33,792 nt of DNA from an uncultured Collinsella sp. GTDB lineage: Bacteria > Actinomycetota > Coriobacteriia > Coriobacteriales > Coriobacteriaceae. Of this stretch, positions 11,235 through 17,581 are shown one piece after another. Every line of letters starts with the position of its first letter. Within the stretch, counting starts at the first letter, position 1. The notes under the pieces were generated by a model, which was not told the origin of the DNA, did not search any database, and worked only from the letters and a program-made list of their open reading frames with translations. The DNA lies in contig CASEEV010000020.1 in assembly GCA_949287065.1 (NCBI GenBank), positions 1 to 33,792 of the forward strand. Direction: 5' to 3'. The translations under genes were made by a program, and so were the position numbers.

Positions 11235-11383
11235 CCCGCCACGTCCCTTCTTACGGCCGGATTCCGATCCGGCGCCTCCGTTTCCGATGTGTGCCCCAAA
11301 TCATTTTCGCACCATTCTCCCCTGTAAACGGGAGGAGGGCAGTTTAGGTCGCAAACGGCGCAACGAACTCGGTGAAGGGGAAA

Positions 11384-11411
11384 TTATTAGACAATTGAAG
11401 TTTTTTGTCCC
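11384..11411 (-). promoter_or_regulatory. Candidate promoter for tsaC-glpK in an AT-rich patch
   Basis: The 186-bp gap between prmC and tsaC holds an AT-rich island unusual for this region. On the minus strand TAATAAT (from 11389) resembles a -10 box, with GGGACA (11411-11406) 16 bp upstream as a weak -35. It would initiate about 140 bp before tsaC. The rest of the gap shows only a weak 5-bp hairpin near 11316-11335. Confidence 0.3.
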
Positions 11412-11420
11412 GTTCGCCCC

Positions 11421-12587
11421 TTACAACCGACCGTTCACGCCCTCGGACGTTCGCGCCAAAACAAAGCGCGGCCTATTGGTAAGGTCCCGTGCGATCCTGA
11501 CCTGCGCAAACCCCGCCTCCCGCGCGAGAAGAGCGGCGTCATCGAGCGTCGTCTCGTGCAGCTCGCAGGCAAACAGCCCGCCCGGCTTGAGAATGCGCGC
11601 GGCGCCCCCGAGCAGCCGACGGTACACGTCGAGCCCATCGGGGCCTCCATCGAGCGCAGGCGACGGTTCAAAGTCGGCGACCTCGCGCGGAAGCTTTGCG
11701 AGCACGTCTTGGGGAATATAGGGCGGGTTCGACACAAGCACGTCGAAAGTCCCCTCCTCCGCAGGGCGCACCGGGTCGAGCAGGTCGCCCTGACGAATGG
11801 CAACGGAGCCCGCAAGCGAGAGCGCGTCGCGGTTTTTCTTTGTCAGCGCGCACGCCTCGGGCGCGATGTCTACGGCGAGCACCGCAACGCGCCCCGGGCG
11901 CTCCGCAGCAAGCGAGAGCCCGATGCACCCCGTGCCGCACCCTACGTCGAGCACGCGCGCGCGAACGGGATCCGCGGATGCGTCGTCGCCTCGCGCCTCG
12001 GGCTCGGCGCGCTGCTCGGGCGCTTCGTGGGCGTCAGGCGGCTCGGAGAGTGCTCCATCCCCGTCTTCCTGCGTGCCCGAGGCCCCGTACACCTCGGCCT
12101 CGGAGTAGCGGGGCTCAGGGGCGGTGGGCTCGGAGGCCGCCTGCTCCCGCGCACGCAGCTCCTCGATGCGCTTCTCCTCCACCTCGTCGTTCCAGGGAAT
12201 CACCGTGCGCTCGCGCGGCGGATCCTCGCGGCCGAGTACCTCCTCGTCCAAGAACGCGAGCACCTCCTCAACGAGAAGCTCGGTCTCGGGCCGCGGGATG
12301 AGCACCCCCGGTGCGCACGCCACGTCGATCTGACGAAACGACGTCTCGCCGGTCACGTACTGCAACGGTTCGCCGGCGGCGCGGCGCTCGATCATGGCGT
12401 GGAGTTTCTCGAGTTCGGCAGGCGCGAGCGGCCGATCGAAGCTCATGTAAAGCTCGATGCGCGAAAGGCCGGTCGCCGCGGTGAGCAGCCACTCCGCGGC
12501 AAGGCGGGCCTTGTCGTCGCCTTTGCGCTCGAGGTAGCCGCGCGTCCAGTCAAGGCAGCGCTTGATCGTCCATGTTTCGCCTGCCAT
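11421..12587 (-). CDS. prmC: Release factor glutamine methyltransferase (PrmC/HemK) with acidic insertion
   Basis: PrmC methylates the Gln of the GGQ motif in class I release factors. The 388-residue product has the N-terminal release-factor-binding helical domain (about 1-105, including GEPLQYVTGETSF and LIPRPETELLV), the SAM-binding motif VLDVGCGTGCIGLSLA (about 212-227) and the catalytic SNPPYIP (NPPY at 287-290). The family is usually 280-290 residues. The excess is one block of about 90 residues (about 117-208) between the two domains, rich in Glu, Pro and Ala and predicted disordered. The ATG at 12587 follows AAGGGGGACGGC. It lies downstream of prfA, its substrate gene, but a strong hairpin separates the two. 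Confidence 0.94.
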   Translation of the reverse strand: MAGETWTIKRCLDWTRGYLERKGDDKARLAAEWLLTAATGLSRIELYMSFDRPLAPAELEKLHAMIERRAAGEPLQYVTGETSFRQIDVACAPGVLIPRPETELLVEEVLAFLDEEVLGREDPPRERTVIPWNDEVEEKRIEELRAREQAASEPTAPEPRYSEAEVYGASGTQEDGDGALSEPPDAHEAPEQRAEPEARGDDASADPVRARVLDVGCGTGCIGLSLAAERPGRVAVLAVDIAPEACALTKKNRDALSLAGSVAIRQGDLLDPVRPAEEGTFDVLVSNPPYIPQDVLAKLPREVADFEPSPALDGGPDGLDVYRRLLGGAARILKPGGLFACELHETTLDDAALLAREAGFAQVRIARDLTNRPRFVLARTSEGVNGRL

Positions 12588-12602
12588 GCCGTCCCCCTTC
12601 GA

Positions 12603-12644
12603 GAAAGAAGCGCCCCGCTCCCTCCAGCCGAGGGGGCGGGGCGC
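12603..12644 (-). terminator. Hairpin between prfA and prmC, terminator or attenuator
   Basis: Positions 12610-12623 pair with 12631-12644 (14 bp, one G-T pair) around a 7-nt loop. On the minus strand the stem is followed by TTCTTTCTC. It lies after the prfA stop and ends only about 10 nt before the prmC ribosome binding site, so it may lower prmC relative to prfA instead of ending the transcript fully. Confidence 0.65.
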
Positions 12645-12664
12645 GTGAGAGCCTATACGAGCCG

Positions 12665-13732
12665 TTAGACCGTCTGCGCGAGCTTCTCGGCGCGGTCGGC
12701 GGCGGCGAGCGCCTCGATAACGCTGCCGAGCGCGTCGCCCGTGAGCACGCCGTTGTAGGTGGAGTTGAACCCGATGCGGTGGTCGGTCACGCGGTCCTGC
12801 GGCTGGTTGTAGGTGCGGATCTTCTCGGAGCGCGCGCCGTGGCCGATCTGGCTCGCGCGCTCGGCGCCGAGCTCGGCCTGCTGCTTCTCGAGCTCCATCT
12901 CGTAGAGGCGGGCGCGCAGCATCTGCATGCAGACCTCGCGGTTCTGGATCTGGGAGCGCTGCTCCTGCGACTGCACCACGGTGTTGGTGGGCAGGTGCGT
13001 GATGCGCACCGCCGAGTACGTGGTGTTGACGCACTGGCCGCCCGGGCCAGAAGCGCAGTAGGTGTCGACGCGCAGGTCGGAGGGGTCAATCTGGATGTCG
13101 ATCTCGTCGGCCTCGGGAAGCACCGCCACCGTGGCCGTGGAAGTCTGGATGCGGCCCTGGCTCTCGGTCTTGGGAACGCGCTGCACGCGGTGCACGCCGC
13201 TCTCGAACTTCATGACCGAGTAAACCTTGTCGCCCGTGACCTTGAACTCAATGGTCTTGAAGCCGCCGACCTCGTTGGGGCTGGCGTCGAGAACCTCGAT
13301 CTTCCACTTGCGGGCCTCGCAGAAGCGCTGGTACATCTTGTAGAGATCGCCCGCGAAAATGGCGGCTTCGTCGCCGCCCACGCCGGCGCGGATCTCGACG
13401 ATGGTGTTCTTTTCGTCGTTCGGATCGCCGGGGATGAGCATGATCTTGATCTCGTCCTCGAGCCCGGGAAGCTTTGCCTCGTTGTCGGCGATGTCGGCCT
13501 GAAGCATGGCCTTGGCCTCGGGGTCTGACTCCTCGCCGAGCATCTCCTTGGCTACGTCGATGTCGTCGAGGGCGGAGAGGTACTCCTTGGCCTTGGCTAC
13601 GAGCTCCGCCTGGTTGGCGTGCTCCTTGGCAAGGCGGGTGTACTCCTTTTGATTGGAGACTACCGAGGGGTCCGAGAGCTTCTTCTCGAGCTCCTGATAG
13701 GCGGTGATGAGCTGTTCAAGCTTGTCGCGCAT
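12665..13732 (-). CDS. prfA: Peptide chain release factor 1
   Basis: RF1 reads UAA and UAG stop codons and triggers peptidyl-tRNA hydrolysis. The 355-residue product has the GGQ motif in [12 protein letters not shown], and the RF1-type codon-recognition tripeptide P-x-T as PKT in [13 protein letters not shown]2 would have SPF. The N-terminal coiled-coil domain ([21 protein letters not shown]) and C-terminal helices match the family length of about 355-360. The ATG at 13732 follows GAAGGGAAGACCC. prmC, which methylates the GGQ glutamine, is the next gene on the strand. Confidence 0.97.
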   Translation of the reverse strand: MRDKLEQLITAYQELEKKLSDPSVVSNQKEYTRLAKEHANQAELVAKAKEYLSALDDIDVAKEMLGEESDPEAKAMLQADIADNEAKLPGLEDEIKIMLIPGDPNDEKNTIVEIRAGVGGDEAAIFAGDLYKMYQRFCEARKWKIEVLDASPNEVGGFKTIEFKVTGDKVYSVMKFESGVHRVQRVPKTESQGRIQTSTATVAVLPEADEIDIQIDPSDLRVDTYCASGPGGQCVNTTYSAVRITHLPTNTVVQSQEQRSQIQNREVCMQMLRARLYEMELEKQQAELGAERASQIGHGARSEKIRTYNQPQDRVTDHRIGFNSTYNGVLTGDALGSVIEALAAADRAEKLAQTV

Positions 13733-14045
13733 GGGTCTTCCCTTCGTTCGATAACGATCGGCACGGGCACGTGCCGCCTGACGTACGGTCGTGGCGAACC
13801 CAGCTAGAGCTTATCGAGCGAGAAACACATGCTTGGCAAAGCCTCCTCTACCGCATACATCGCCGCACAGCCGCAAGGCACGCGGCCAGCTGCGGCGCAA
13901 AAACGTACCGCGCCTCGTTTGAGACTGTTGCATTATGGTACCACGCGCGCACGGAAGCTACGCACGCACCAAAATCCCACGTCACGCGGGCGCATGTTAC
14001 CATGGCTCTCGATCACGCATATAGAACGGCCTCCGAGGAGAAGCT
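13733..14045. other. Intergenic region between divergent prfA and a membrane-protein gene
   Basis: This 313-bp gap separates two divergent genes. It contains a small inverted repeat at 13759-13776 (CGGCAC, 6-nt spacer, GTGCCG), and on the minus strand a CATAAT box near 13934 that could serve prfA with a long leader, but no convincing -35. No open frame with coding character and no RNA gene were recognised. Confidence 0.5.
13997..14025 (+). promoter_or_regulatory. Candidate promoter for the 250-aa membrane protein gene
   Basis: TTACCA (13997-14002) and TATAGA (14020-14025) are spaced by exactly 17 bp, each matching consensus at 4 of 6 positions. Initiation would fall about 14 bp before the ATG at 14046, giving a very short leader that still includes the GAGGAG site. 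Confidence 0.35.
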
Positions 14046-14798
14046 ATGTCCAAGCGCAGGAAAAGGAACCGGGCAGCCGCCGCAGCCGCCCGCAAGCCCA
14101 AGCCCGACGTAGACGAGCGCGCCCTCGCCCGTGCCCGAGAAGGGCTCGGCACCGGGCCGCGCCCCGCGCTCGACCGTCGGAGCGTGCCGTTCGGGCTCGG
14201 CAGCGCCCTTGCCGCTACGGGCATCGCATGGAACGCCGGCGCGTTCAGCGCCGTTCCGTGCGCTATCTCGGCAGTAGTGAGCATGGCCGCCTGGGTCGCC
14301 GGCGCCTACCTTAACGCGCACCTTGTGCGCGGCGGCGTGCGTCCCGCCGCGCGCTACGCGGCAGCAGCATTGCTCGGCGGCATCCTGCCGACGGTCGCCG
14401 GCACCGCCGCCTACCTTGGCACGTTCGACGCGCCCTCGCTCCTACCCGCCGTCGCGCTCGGCCTGCTCGCCGCAGCCCTGCGCATGCTCGAGGACCTTGC
14501 GGACGGGGCTGTTTTGCCCAGCGCCCCCACTCGCGCGCGCTGGGGGTTCGCCGCCCTGATAAACCTGCCGTTCATGCTGCTTGCGGCGCACCTGTTCGTC
14601 GTCGGTAAGCTCACGCTCGTCTCGGCGTTTGTGCTTCTCGCCATGTTTGCCCAGCTCTTCATCGTCGAGAAAGACGTGGTCACGGGCATGGGCGCCCACG
14701 ACAACCCGATGCTCTTCGAGCGCCACCGCGCCCCGCTCTGCGGCGGAGCGTTCGTCGTGGCACTCATCTACATGGCGCTGCTGATGACTGAGCTCTAG
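14046..14798 (+). CDS. Polytopic membrane protein of unknown function
   Basis: I do not recognise this 250-residue protein. A basic, Ala-rich cytoplasmic head (MSKRRKRNRAAAAAARKPK, residues 1-45) is followed by about seven hydrophobic segments at roughly 50-64, 70-88, 101-122, 130-146, 165-183, 187-204 and 230-247. A charged loop with EKDVVTGMGAHDNPMLFERHRAP lies before the last helix. The ATG at 14046 follows GAGGAGAAGCT. It stands alone, divergent from prfA, and is followed by a long inverted repeat that could end its transcript. The even base composition and clear ribosome binding site argue that it is a real gene. Confidence 0.85.
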   Translation: MSKRRKRNRAAAAAARKPKPDVDERALARAREGLGTGPRPALDRRSVPFGLGSALAATGIAWNAGAFSAVPCAISAVVSMAAWVAGAYLNAHLVRGGVRPAARYAAAALLGGILPTVAGTAAYLGTFDAPSLLPAVALGLLAAALRMLEDLADGAVLPSAPTRARWGFAALINLPFMLLAAHLFVVGKLTLVSAFVLLAMFAQLFIVEKDVVTGMGAHDNPMLFERHRAPLCGGAFVVALIYMALLMTEL

Positions 14799-14888
14799 GC
14801 GCCCTTCTGGGCTAACGTACCCCCGCTTGCCCAGGTCCGCCCTTCCGGCGCCCGCCGCGCTCGCCTCACGACTCCCAACACGAGCCAC

Positions 14889-14956
14889 AAGAATACGCAG
14901 CAGACCGCACGTGCGAGGCCTATTGGGCCCATTTGTGCGGTTGGCTGCGTATTCTT
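14889..14956. repeat. Long imperfect inverted repeat, possible bidirectional terminator
   Basis: The 22-nt arm at 14889-14910 (AAGAATACGCAGC, AG, ACCGCAC) pairs with 14935-14956 with only two adjacent mismatches, around a 24-nt loop. The + strand continues TTTTGC across the arm end, and the minus strand ends in TTCTTGTGG. It lies between the convergent ends of the 14046 gene and the EIIB gene, which fits a bidirectional terminator. The arm length is unusual for that role, so it may also be a dispersed palindromic repeat. Confidence 0.7.
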
Positions 14957-15032
14957 TTGCTTGATACGTTTGCCTGCGGAATCTCTGGGATGCCCAAAAA
15001 CGCCCGGGATCGTGCCTGCTTAAGCTTGCCTG

Positions 15033-15341
15033 CTATGAGAGGCTCAGCATCTCCATCGCGTGGTCAATGATGCCTTTTGCGTTGAGGTGGCCGTAGTCGC
15101 GCATGCTGATCACGTCGACCGGAATCTGACCGTGCACCGAGCGCTCCATCTCGCCGAGCGCGTACCCGATCTGCGGGCCGAGAAGCACGGCGTCTGCGGA
15201 CGGCGCGCGGTCAAGGGCCTCGGACAGCGGCAAAGCCTCGAGCTCAATAGGGAGGGCGCGGTCAGAGACTTCCTTGCGAAGGCGCTGAATCAGCAAACGC
15301 GTAGACATACCTGCGGTGCACGCAAGCAACAGCTTCTTCAT
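15033..15341 (-). CDS. Lone PTS EIIB component, lactose/cellobiose type
   Basis: EIIB proteins pass phosphate from EIIA to the sugar carried by EIIC. The 102-residue product begins KKLLLACTAGMSTRLLIQRL: the Cys at residue 8 followed by a loop with Gly, Met and Ser is the phosphocysteine site of the lactose/cellobiose/chitobiose EIIB family. Family-typical later segments are DAVLLGPQIGYAL and PVDVISMRDYGHLNAKGIIDHAMEML. The ATG at 15341 was chosen because GGGGAGGG lies about 9 nt upstream. No EIIA or EIIC gene lies nearby, so it must work with partners encoded elsewhere or have a regulatory role. Confidence 0.88.
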   Translation of the reverse strand: MKKLLLACTAGMSTRLLIQRLRKEVSDRALPIELEALPLSEALDRAPSADAVLLGPQIGYALGEMERSVHGQIPVDVISMRDYGHLNAKGIIDHAMEMLSLS

Positions 15342-15529
15342 TACGAGGACCCTCCCCTGACCCGGCGCTGAACAGATTATTGAGGCTACAGTAAGCAGCA
15401 TTATCCGTCTTCTTCCTGGCTCACGCAGCGGCGTAACGGCGAACGGCAAAAATTAACGTGCGGAGAACCTTGTTCGATGCCCCCGTTTACCTGCGGCCTT
15501 CTTAATTCCCACATATTTGAAAACACCAC

Positions 15530-15561
15530 TTGACACCACCCCGACCCAGTGCGATTATATT
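15530..15561 (+). promoter_or_regulatory. Promoter of tRNA-Arg(ACG)
   Basis: A perfect -35 TTGACA (15530-15535) is followed 18-20 bp later by an AT-rich -10 region (ATTATATT, 15554-15561). The mature tRNA starts 12 bp further on. The rest of the 15342-15572 gap shows nothing else definite. Confidence 0.7.
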
Positions 15562-15572
15562 CACCGCGAGTT

Positions 15573-15649
15573 GCGCCGTTACCTCAGCTGGATAGAGGGA
15601 CTGACTACGAATCAGTACGTCACAGGTTCGAATCCTGTACGGCGCACCA
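15573..15649 (+). tRNA. tRNA-Arg (anticodon ACG)
   Basis: A full cloverleaf of 77 nt with encoded CCA: acceptor stem GCGCCGT/ACGGCGC (7 bp), D arm CCTC...GAGG, anticodon stem ACTGA/TCAGT with loop CTACGAA (ACG at 15607-15609, read as ICG for CGN codons), and T arm ACAGG-TTCGAAT-CCTGT. A promoter precedes it and a terminator follows. A second, partial copy of its 3' end lies 200 bp downstream, beyond a structured repeat element. Confidence 0.97.
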
Positions 15650-15661
15650 GCTAAAAGTGCA

Positions 15662-15692
15662 AGCCCGGATCTCTCAGAGATTCGGGCTTTTT
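15662..15692 (+). terminator. Terminator of tRNA-Arg(ACG)
   Basis: AGCCCGGATCT (15662-15672) pairs with AGATTCGGGCT (15678-15688, one G-T pair), followed by TTTT. A diverged second copy occurs at 15860-15891. Confidence 0.85.
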
Positions 15693-15710
15693 GCTGCTAT
15701 AAGCTCACGA

Positions 15711-15840
15711 GTACAGGATTCGAACCTTACTGGAGGCGCGGAGCTGAGGAAACGCGCGAGCGTTTTCCAGCGCAGCGCGCAAGGGGCCGGAGGCCCCGCA
15801 GCGAAGGCGGATGGCGCCAGCCATGCGCCGAATCCTGTAC
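15711..15840 (+). repeat. tRNA-associated structured element, copy 1 (behind tRNA-Arg)
   Basis: The element starts with an inverted copy of the tRNA-Arg T arm (GTACAGGATTCGAACC, 15711-15726) and ends by joining the direct T-arm 3' half (CGAATCCTGTAC, 15829-15840), so its ends form a perfect 12-bp closing stem. Between them lies a core shared with 21731-21850: AGGCGCGGAGCTGAG, hairpin 1 with an 11-bp stem, one bulged A and a GCGA loop (about 15742-15769), AGCGCAGCGCGCAAGG, hairpin 2 (GGGGCC/GGCCCC), GCAGCG, and hairpin 3 (ATGGC/GCCAT capped by GCCA, with a G-G mismatch below). Stems co-vary between the two copies. It has no coding capacity that I can support. A structured RNA, a non-autonomous mobile element, or both are possible. 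Confidence 0.85.
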
Positions 15841-15846
15841 GGCGCA
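15830..15846 (+). pseudogene. Partial copy of tRNA-Arg 3' end
   Basis: GAATCCTGTACGGCGCA repeats 15630-15646 exactly: the 3' half of the T arm and the 3' strand of the acceptor stem. The following CCA is lost (GGCC). The similarity continues through AAAAGTGC and the terminator to about 15900, so the repeated unit is about 70 bp at an offset of about 200 bp. It cannot form a tRNA alone because the 5' part is missing. Confidence 0.85.
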
Positions 15847-15859
15847 GGCCAAAAGTGCG

Positions 15860-15891
15860 AGCCCGGATCTCTTGGAGGTCCGGGCTTTTTG
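15860..15891 (+). terminator. Second copy of the tRNA-Arg terminator
   Basis: AGCCCGGATCT (15860-15870) pairs with AGGTCCGGGCT (15876-15886, one G-T pair) and is followed by TTTTT. It is a diverged duplicate of the terminator at 15662 and would end any transcript through the structured element. Confidence 0.8.
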
Positions 15892-15936
15892 CTGTTGTGA
15901 GCACATTCTCCCAAACACCTTCCCCCCAGGCTACGG

Positions 15937-16287
15937 TCAACGCGCTGGTGCTGCCTCGAGGACGGTGTAGGGCAGGCACAGGCGGCGCAGAAGATCCCTG
16001 ATGCGCTGCAAGGCATCTGCCTCGCCGTACTCGAGTGCAAAGAATCGTGGGAGCAGGGCCTCGTCGCTCAGCTCGAGATAGGCAAGCAACGCAGGCAGAA
16101 CCGCTTCGGGCACGCGCAGCTCTACCACGTGCGGGCTCTCCTCAAAGCACCACCGAGCAAGAGAACCTTCCAGACGCTCCACAACACTCAGCCCGCTGCC
16201 TTCTTCGTACGCGCACCACACATCAACGCGTTCCTCCCCTTCGCGTGACGAGAACAGCACAAAGCTCTGCAAGCCGTCGTTCCTCAT
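15937..16287 (-). CDS. Unknown soluble protein, 116 aa
   Basis: I do not recognise this protein. It is acidic and Leu-rich, has no membrane segment or signal peptide, and its composition (alternating charged and hydrophobic residues, e.g. ALLPRFFALEYGEADALQRIRDLLRRL) is that of a folded alpha/beta protein, not of a random frame. The ATG at 16287 has only a weak G-rich site upstream (GGGGGCGCTTGGT). It is divergent from the M19 dipeptidase gene, and the two share an intergenic region holding a LexA-type palindrome. A role in a DNA-damage response is possible but rests only on that box. Confidence 0.7.
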   Translation of the reverse strand: MRNDGLQSFVLFSSREGEERVDVWCAYEEGSGLSVVERLEGSLARWCFEESPHVVELRVPEAVLPALLAYLELSDEALLPRFFALEYGEADALQRIRDLLRRLCLPYTVLEAAPAR

Positions 16288-16350
16288 ACCAAGCGCCCCC
16301 TTACGTCGAGCTCCTCCTTGCCCATCAGGCTAGCACGAAAAAGGGGCAAA

Positions 16351-16371
16351 GTACGAACATATGTTCTGTAC
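16351..16371. promoter_or_regulatory. LexA-type (SOS box) palindrome
   Basis: GAACATATGTTC (16355-16366) is a perfect 12-bp palindrome matching the GAAC-N4-GTTC core bound by LexA in Gram-positive bacteria, including Actinobacteria. It is flanked by GTAC on both sides (16351-16354 and 16368-16371). It lies between two divergent genes, just upstream of a -10-like TACAAT. Regulation by LexA is inferred from the motif alone. Confidence 0.55.
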
Positions 16372-16374
16372 GTT

Positions 16375-16405
16375 TTGCGTAGGTGTCCTCGCCGGAGGCT
16401 ACAAT
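16375..16405 (+). promoter_or_regulatory. Candidate promoter for the M19 dipeptidase gene
   Basis: TACAAT (16400-16405) matches the -10 consensus at 5 of 6 positions; TTGCGT (16375-16380) lies 19 bp upstream as a poor -35. The LexA-type palindrome ends 4 bp before this -35, close enough for a bound repressor to interfere. Initiation would be about 70 bp before the ATG. Confidence 0.35.
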
Positions 16406-16482
16406 ACTTGCAGCAGGTCGTGCCACGGCGCGAGGCACGACCGTGCCGTCTCTGCCCCATCCATCCGGCGGAAGGAGCCGCT

Positions 16483-17493
16483 ATGACCTATCCTGTCTTT
16501 GATCTCCATGCAGACACTGCGGACCGCCTCGCCTGGCAAACGCTCCCTGCCGACCTTAAAGCTATGACCGGCATCGACGCCTACGGTCCCGGCGATGCCG
16601 AGAACCCCGCCGCCATCCGCAGCATCGCACGCAATCGCGGGCACATCTCGCTCGAGAAGATCGGCGGCACTCCGTGGGCGCAGTGCTTTGCCTGCTACAT
16701 CCCCGACCAACTCACGCCCGAGCGCGCGCAGGGGTTCTACCGCCATGTTATGGACGACCTTGCCGCCCAAGCAGCCGCCAACTCTTCGCGCCTCCGTTTG
16801 GTGGATCATGCGGCAGATATCAGACCCACGCTCGAACAGGGGCTCGTCGCAGGCGTCCGCACCATAGAGAACGCCCGGATGCTCGGCTTTGACCCATCGC
16901 TCGCCCGCATCCTCGCCAGCGACGGCATCCTCATGGCCTCGCTTTCGTGGAACGCCCGTGGTCCGCTCGCCAGCGGCCATAACACCTCTGAGCACATGAG
17001 CCACACCGGTATTCGCGTCATCTCGGAGCTCGAGAGGGCAGGCATCATCCTCGATGTCTCGCACCTCAACGACGAGTGCTTCTCGGACGTGGTCGCCCAT
17101 GCAGAGAGACCGTTTGTGGCGAGCCACTCCAACAGCCGCGCCGTCTGCAGCGCGCCGCGCAACCTTACCGACAGCCAGTTTGCCGAGATCCGCGACCGCG
17201 GAGGCCTCGTAGGCCTCAACTTTGCCGACATCTTCCTGGCAAACGGCGCGCCTACGGTGCGTCCGACTTTCGACGACGTCTCGCGTCACATTGATCACTG
17301 GCTCGAGCTCGACGGCGAGAACATCATCGCCCTGGGCAGCGACTTCGACGGCTGCGACACGCCCGACGTCGTAGCCGACGCCGCACGCATCCCCGCGTTC
17401 CAGGAGCTTCTCGCACAGCGCTTCGGTGAAGACCTTACGCGCAAGCTCTGCGCCGAGAACGCCCTCGCCTTCTTTGAGCGGTGGGGCAATTAG
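16483..17493 (+). CDS. Membrane dipeptidase-type metallopeptidase (peptidase family M19)
   Basis: M19 enzymes cleave dipeptides, often with a D- or dehydro-residue, using a binuclear zinc site. The 336-residue product has the expected ligands in order: H-x-D in FDLHADT (residues 8-10 area), the bridging Glu in GVRTIENARML (about 128-138), His in ILDVSHLND and in FVASHSNSRA, and the Asp in ALGSDFDGCDTP. There is no signal peptide, so it should act in the cytoplasm, perhaps on imported or recycled peptides. The ATG at 16483 follows GAAGGAGCCGCT; the upstream in-frame extension has no ribosome binding site and covers the promoter region. It is a single gene, convergent with serS. Confidence 0.93.
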   Translation: MTYPVFDLHADTADRLAWQTLPADLKAMTGIDAYGPGDAENPAAIRSIARNRGHISLEKIGGTPWAQCFACYIPDQLTPERAQGFYRHVMDDLAAQAAANSSRLRLVDHAADIRPTLEQGLVAGVRTIENARMLGFDPSLARILASDGILMASLSWNARGPLASGHNTSEHMSHTGIRVISELERAGIILDVSHLNDECFSDVVAHAERPFVASHSNSRAVCSAPRNLTDSQFAEIRDRGGLVGLNFADIFLANGAPTVRPTFDDVSRHIDHWLELDGENIIALGSDFDGCDTPDVVADAARIPAFQELLAQRFGEDLTRKLCAENALAFFERWGN

Positions 17494-17521
17494 GCGGCGG
17501 TCACGCACCTGCCGGCGGCAT

Positions 17522-17549
17522 AAAAAGCCCGGGGCACAAAGCCCCGGGC
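17522..17549 (-). terminator. Terminator of serS
   Basis: GCCCGGGGC (17527-17535) pairs perfectly with GCCCCGGGC (17541-17549) around ACAAA. On the minus strand the stem is followed by TTTTT (17526-17522). On the + strand there is no T run, so it serves serS, not the dipeptidase gene. Confidence 0.85.
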
Positions 17550-17581
17550 CAGCGCAGGTCTGTTGTTCGGAAACCGAACGC

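Noticed and set aside
13829-14314. Open frame on the + strand starting in the prfA upstream gap
   Set aside because: It runs out of frame through the 250-aa membrane protein gene, is Arg/Pro-rich low complexity, and has no ribosome binding site.
15830-15846. A second complete tRNA-Arg gene
   Set aside because: Only the T-arm 3' half and acceptor 3' strand are present; D arm, anticodon arm and 5' acceptor strand are missing.
15711-15900. CRISPR-like repeat/spacer array behind tRNA-Arg
   Set aside because: There is only one duplication, the repeated part is the tRNA 3' end with its terminator, the spacing is about 200 bp, and there is no regular repeat-spacer alternation and no cas gene.
15573-15900. 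Classical integrative island with integrase at the tRNA
   Set aside because: No integrase, recombinase or cargo gene lies between the direct repeats; the interval is only about 130 bp of structured sequence.
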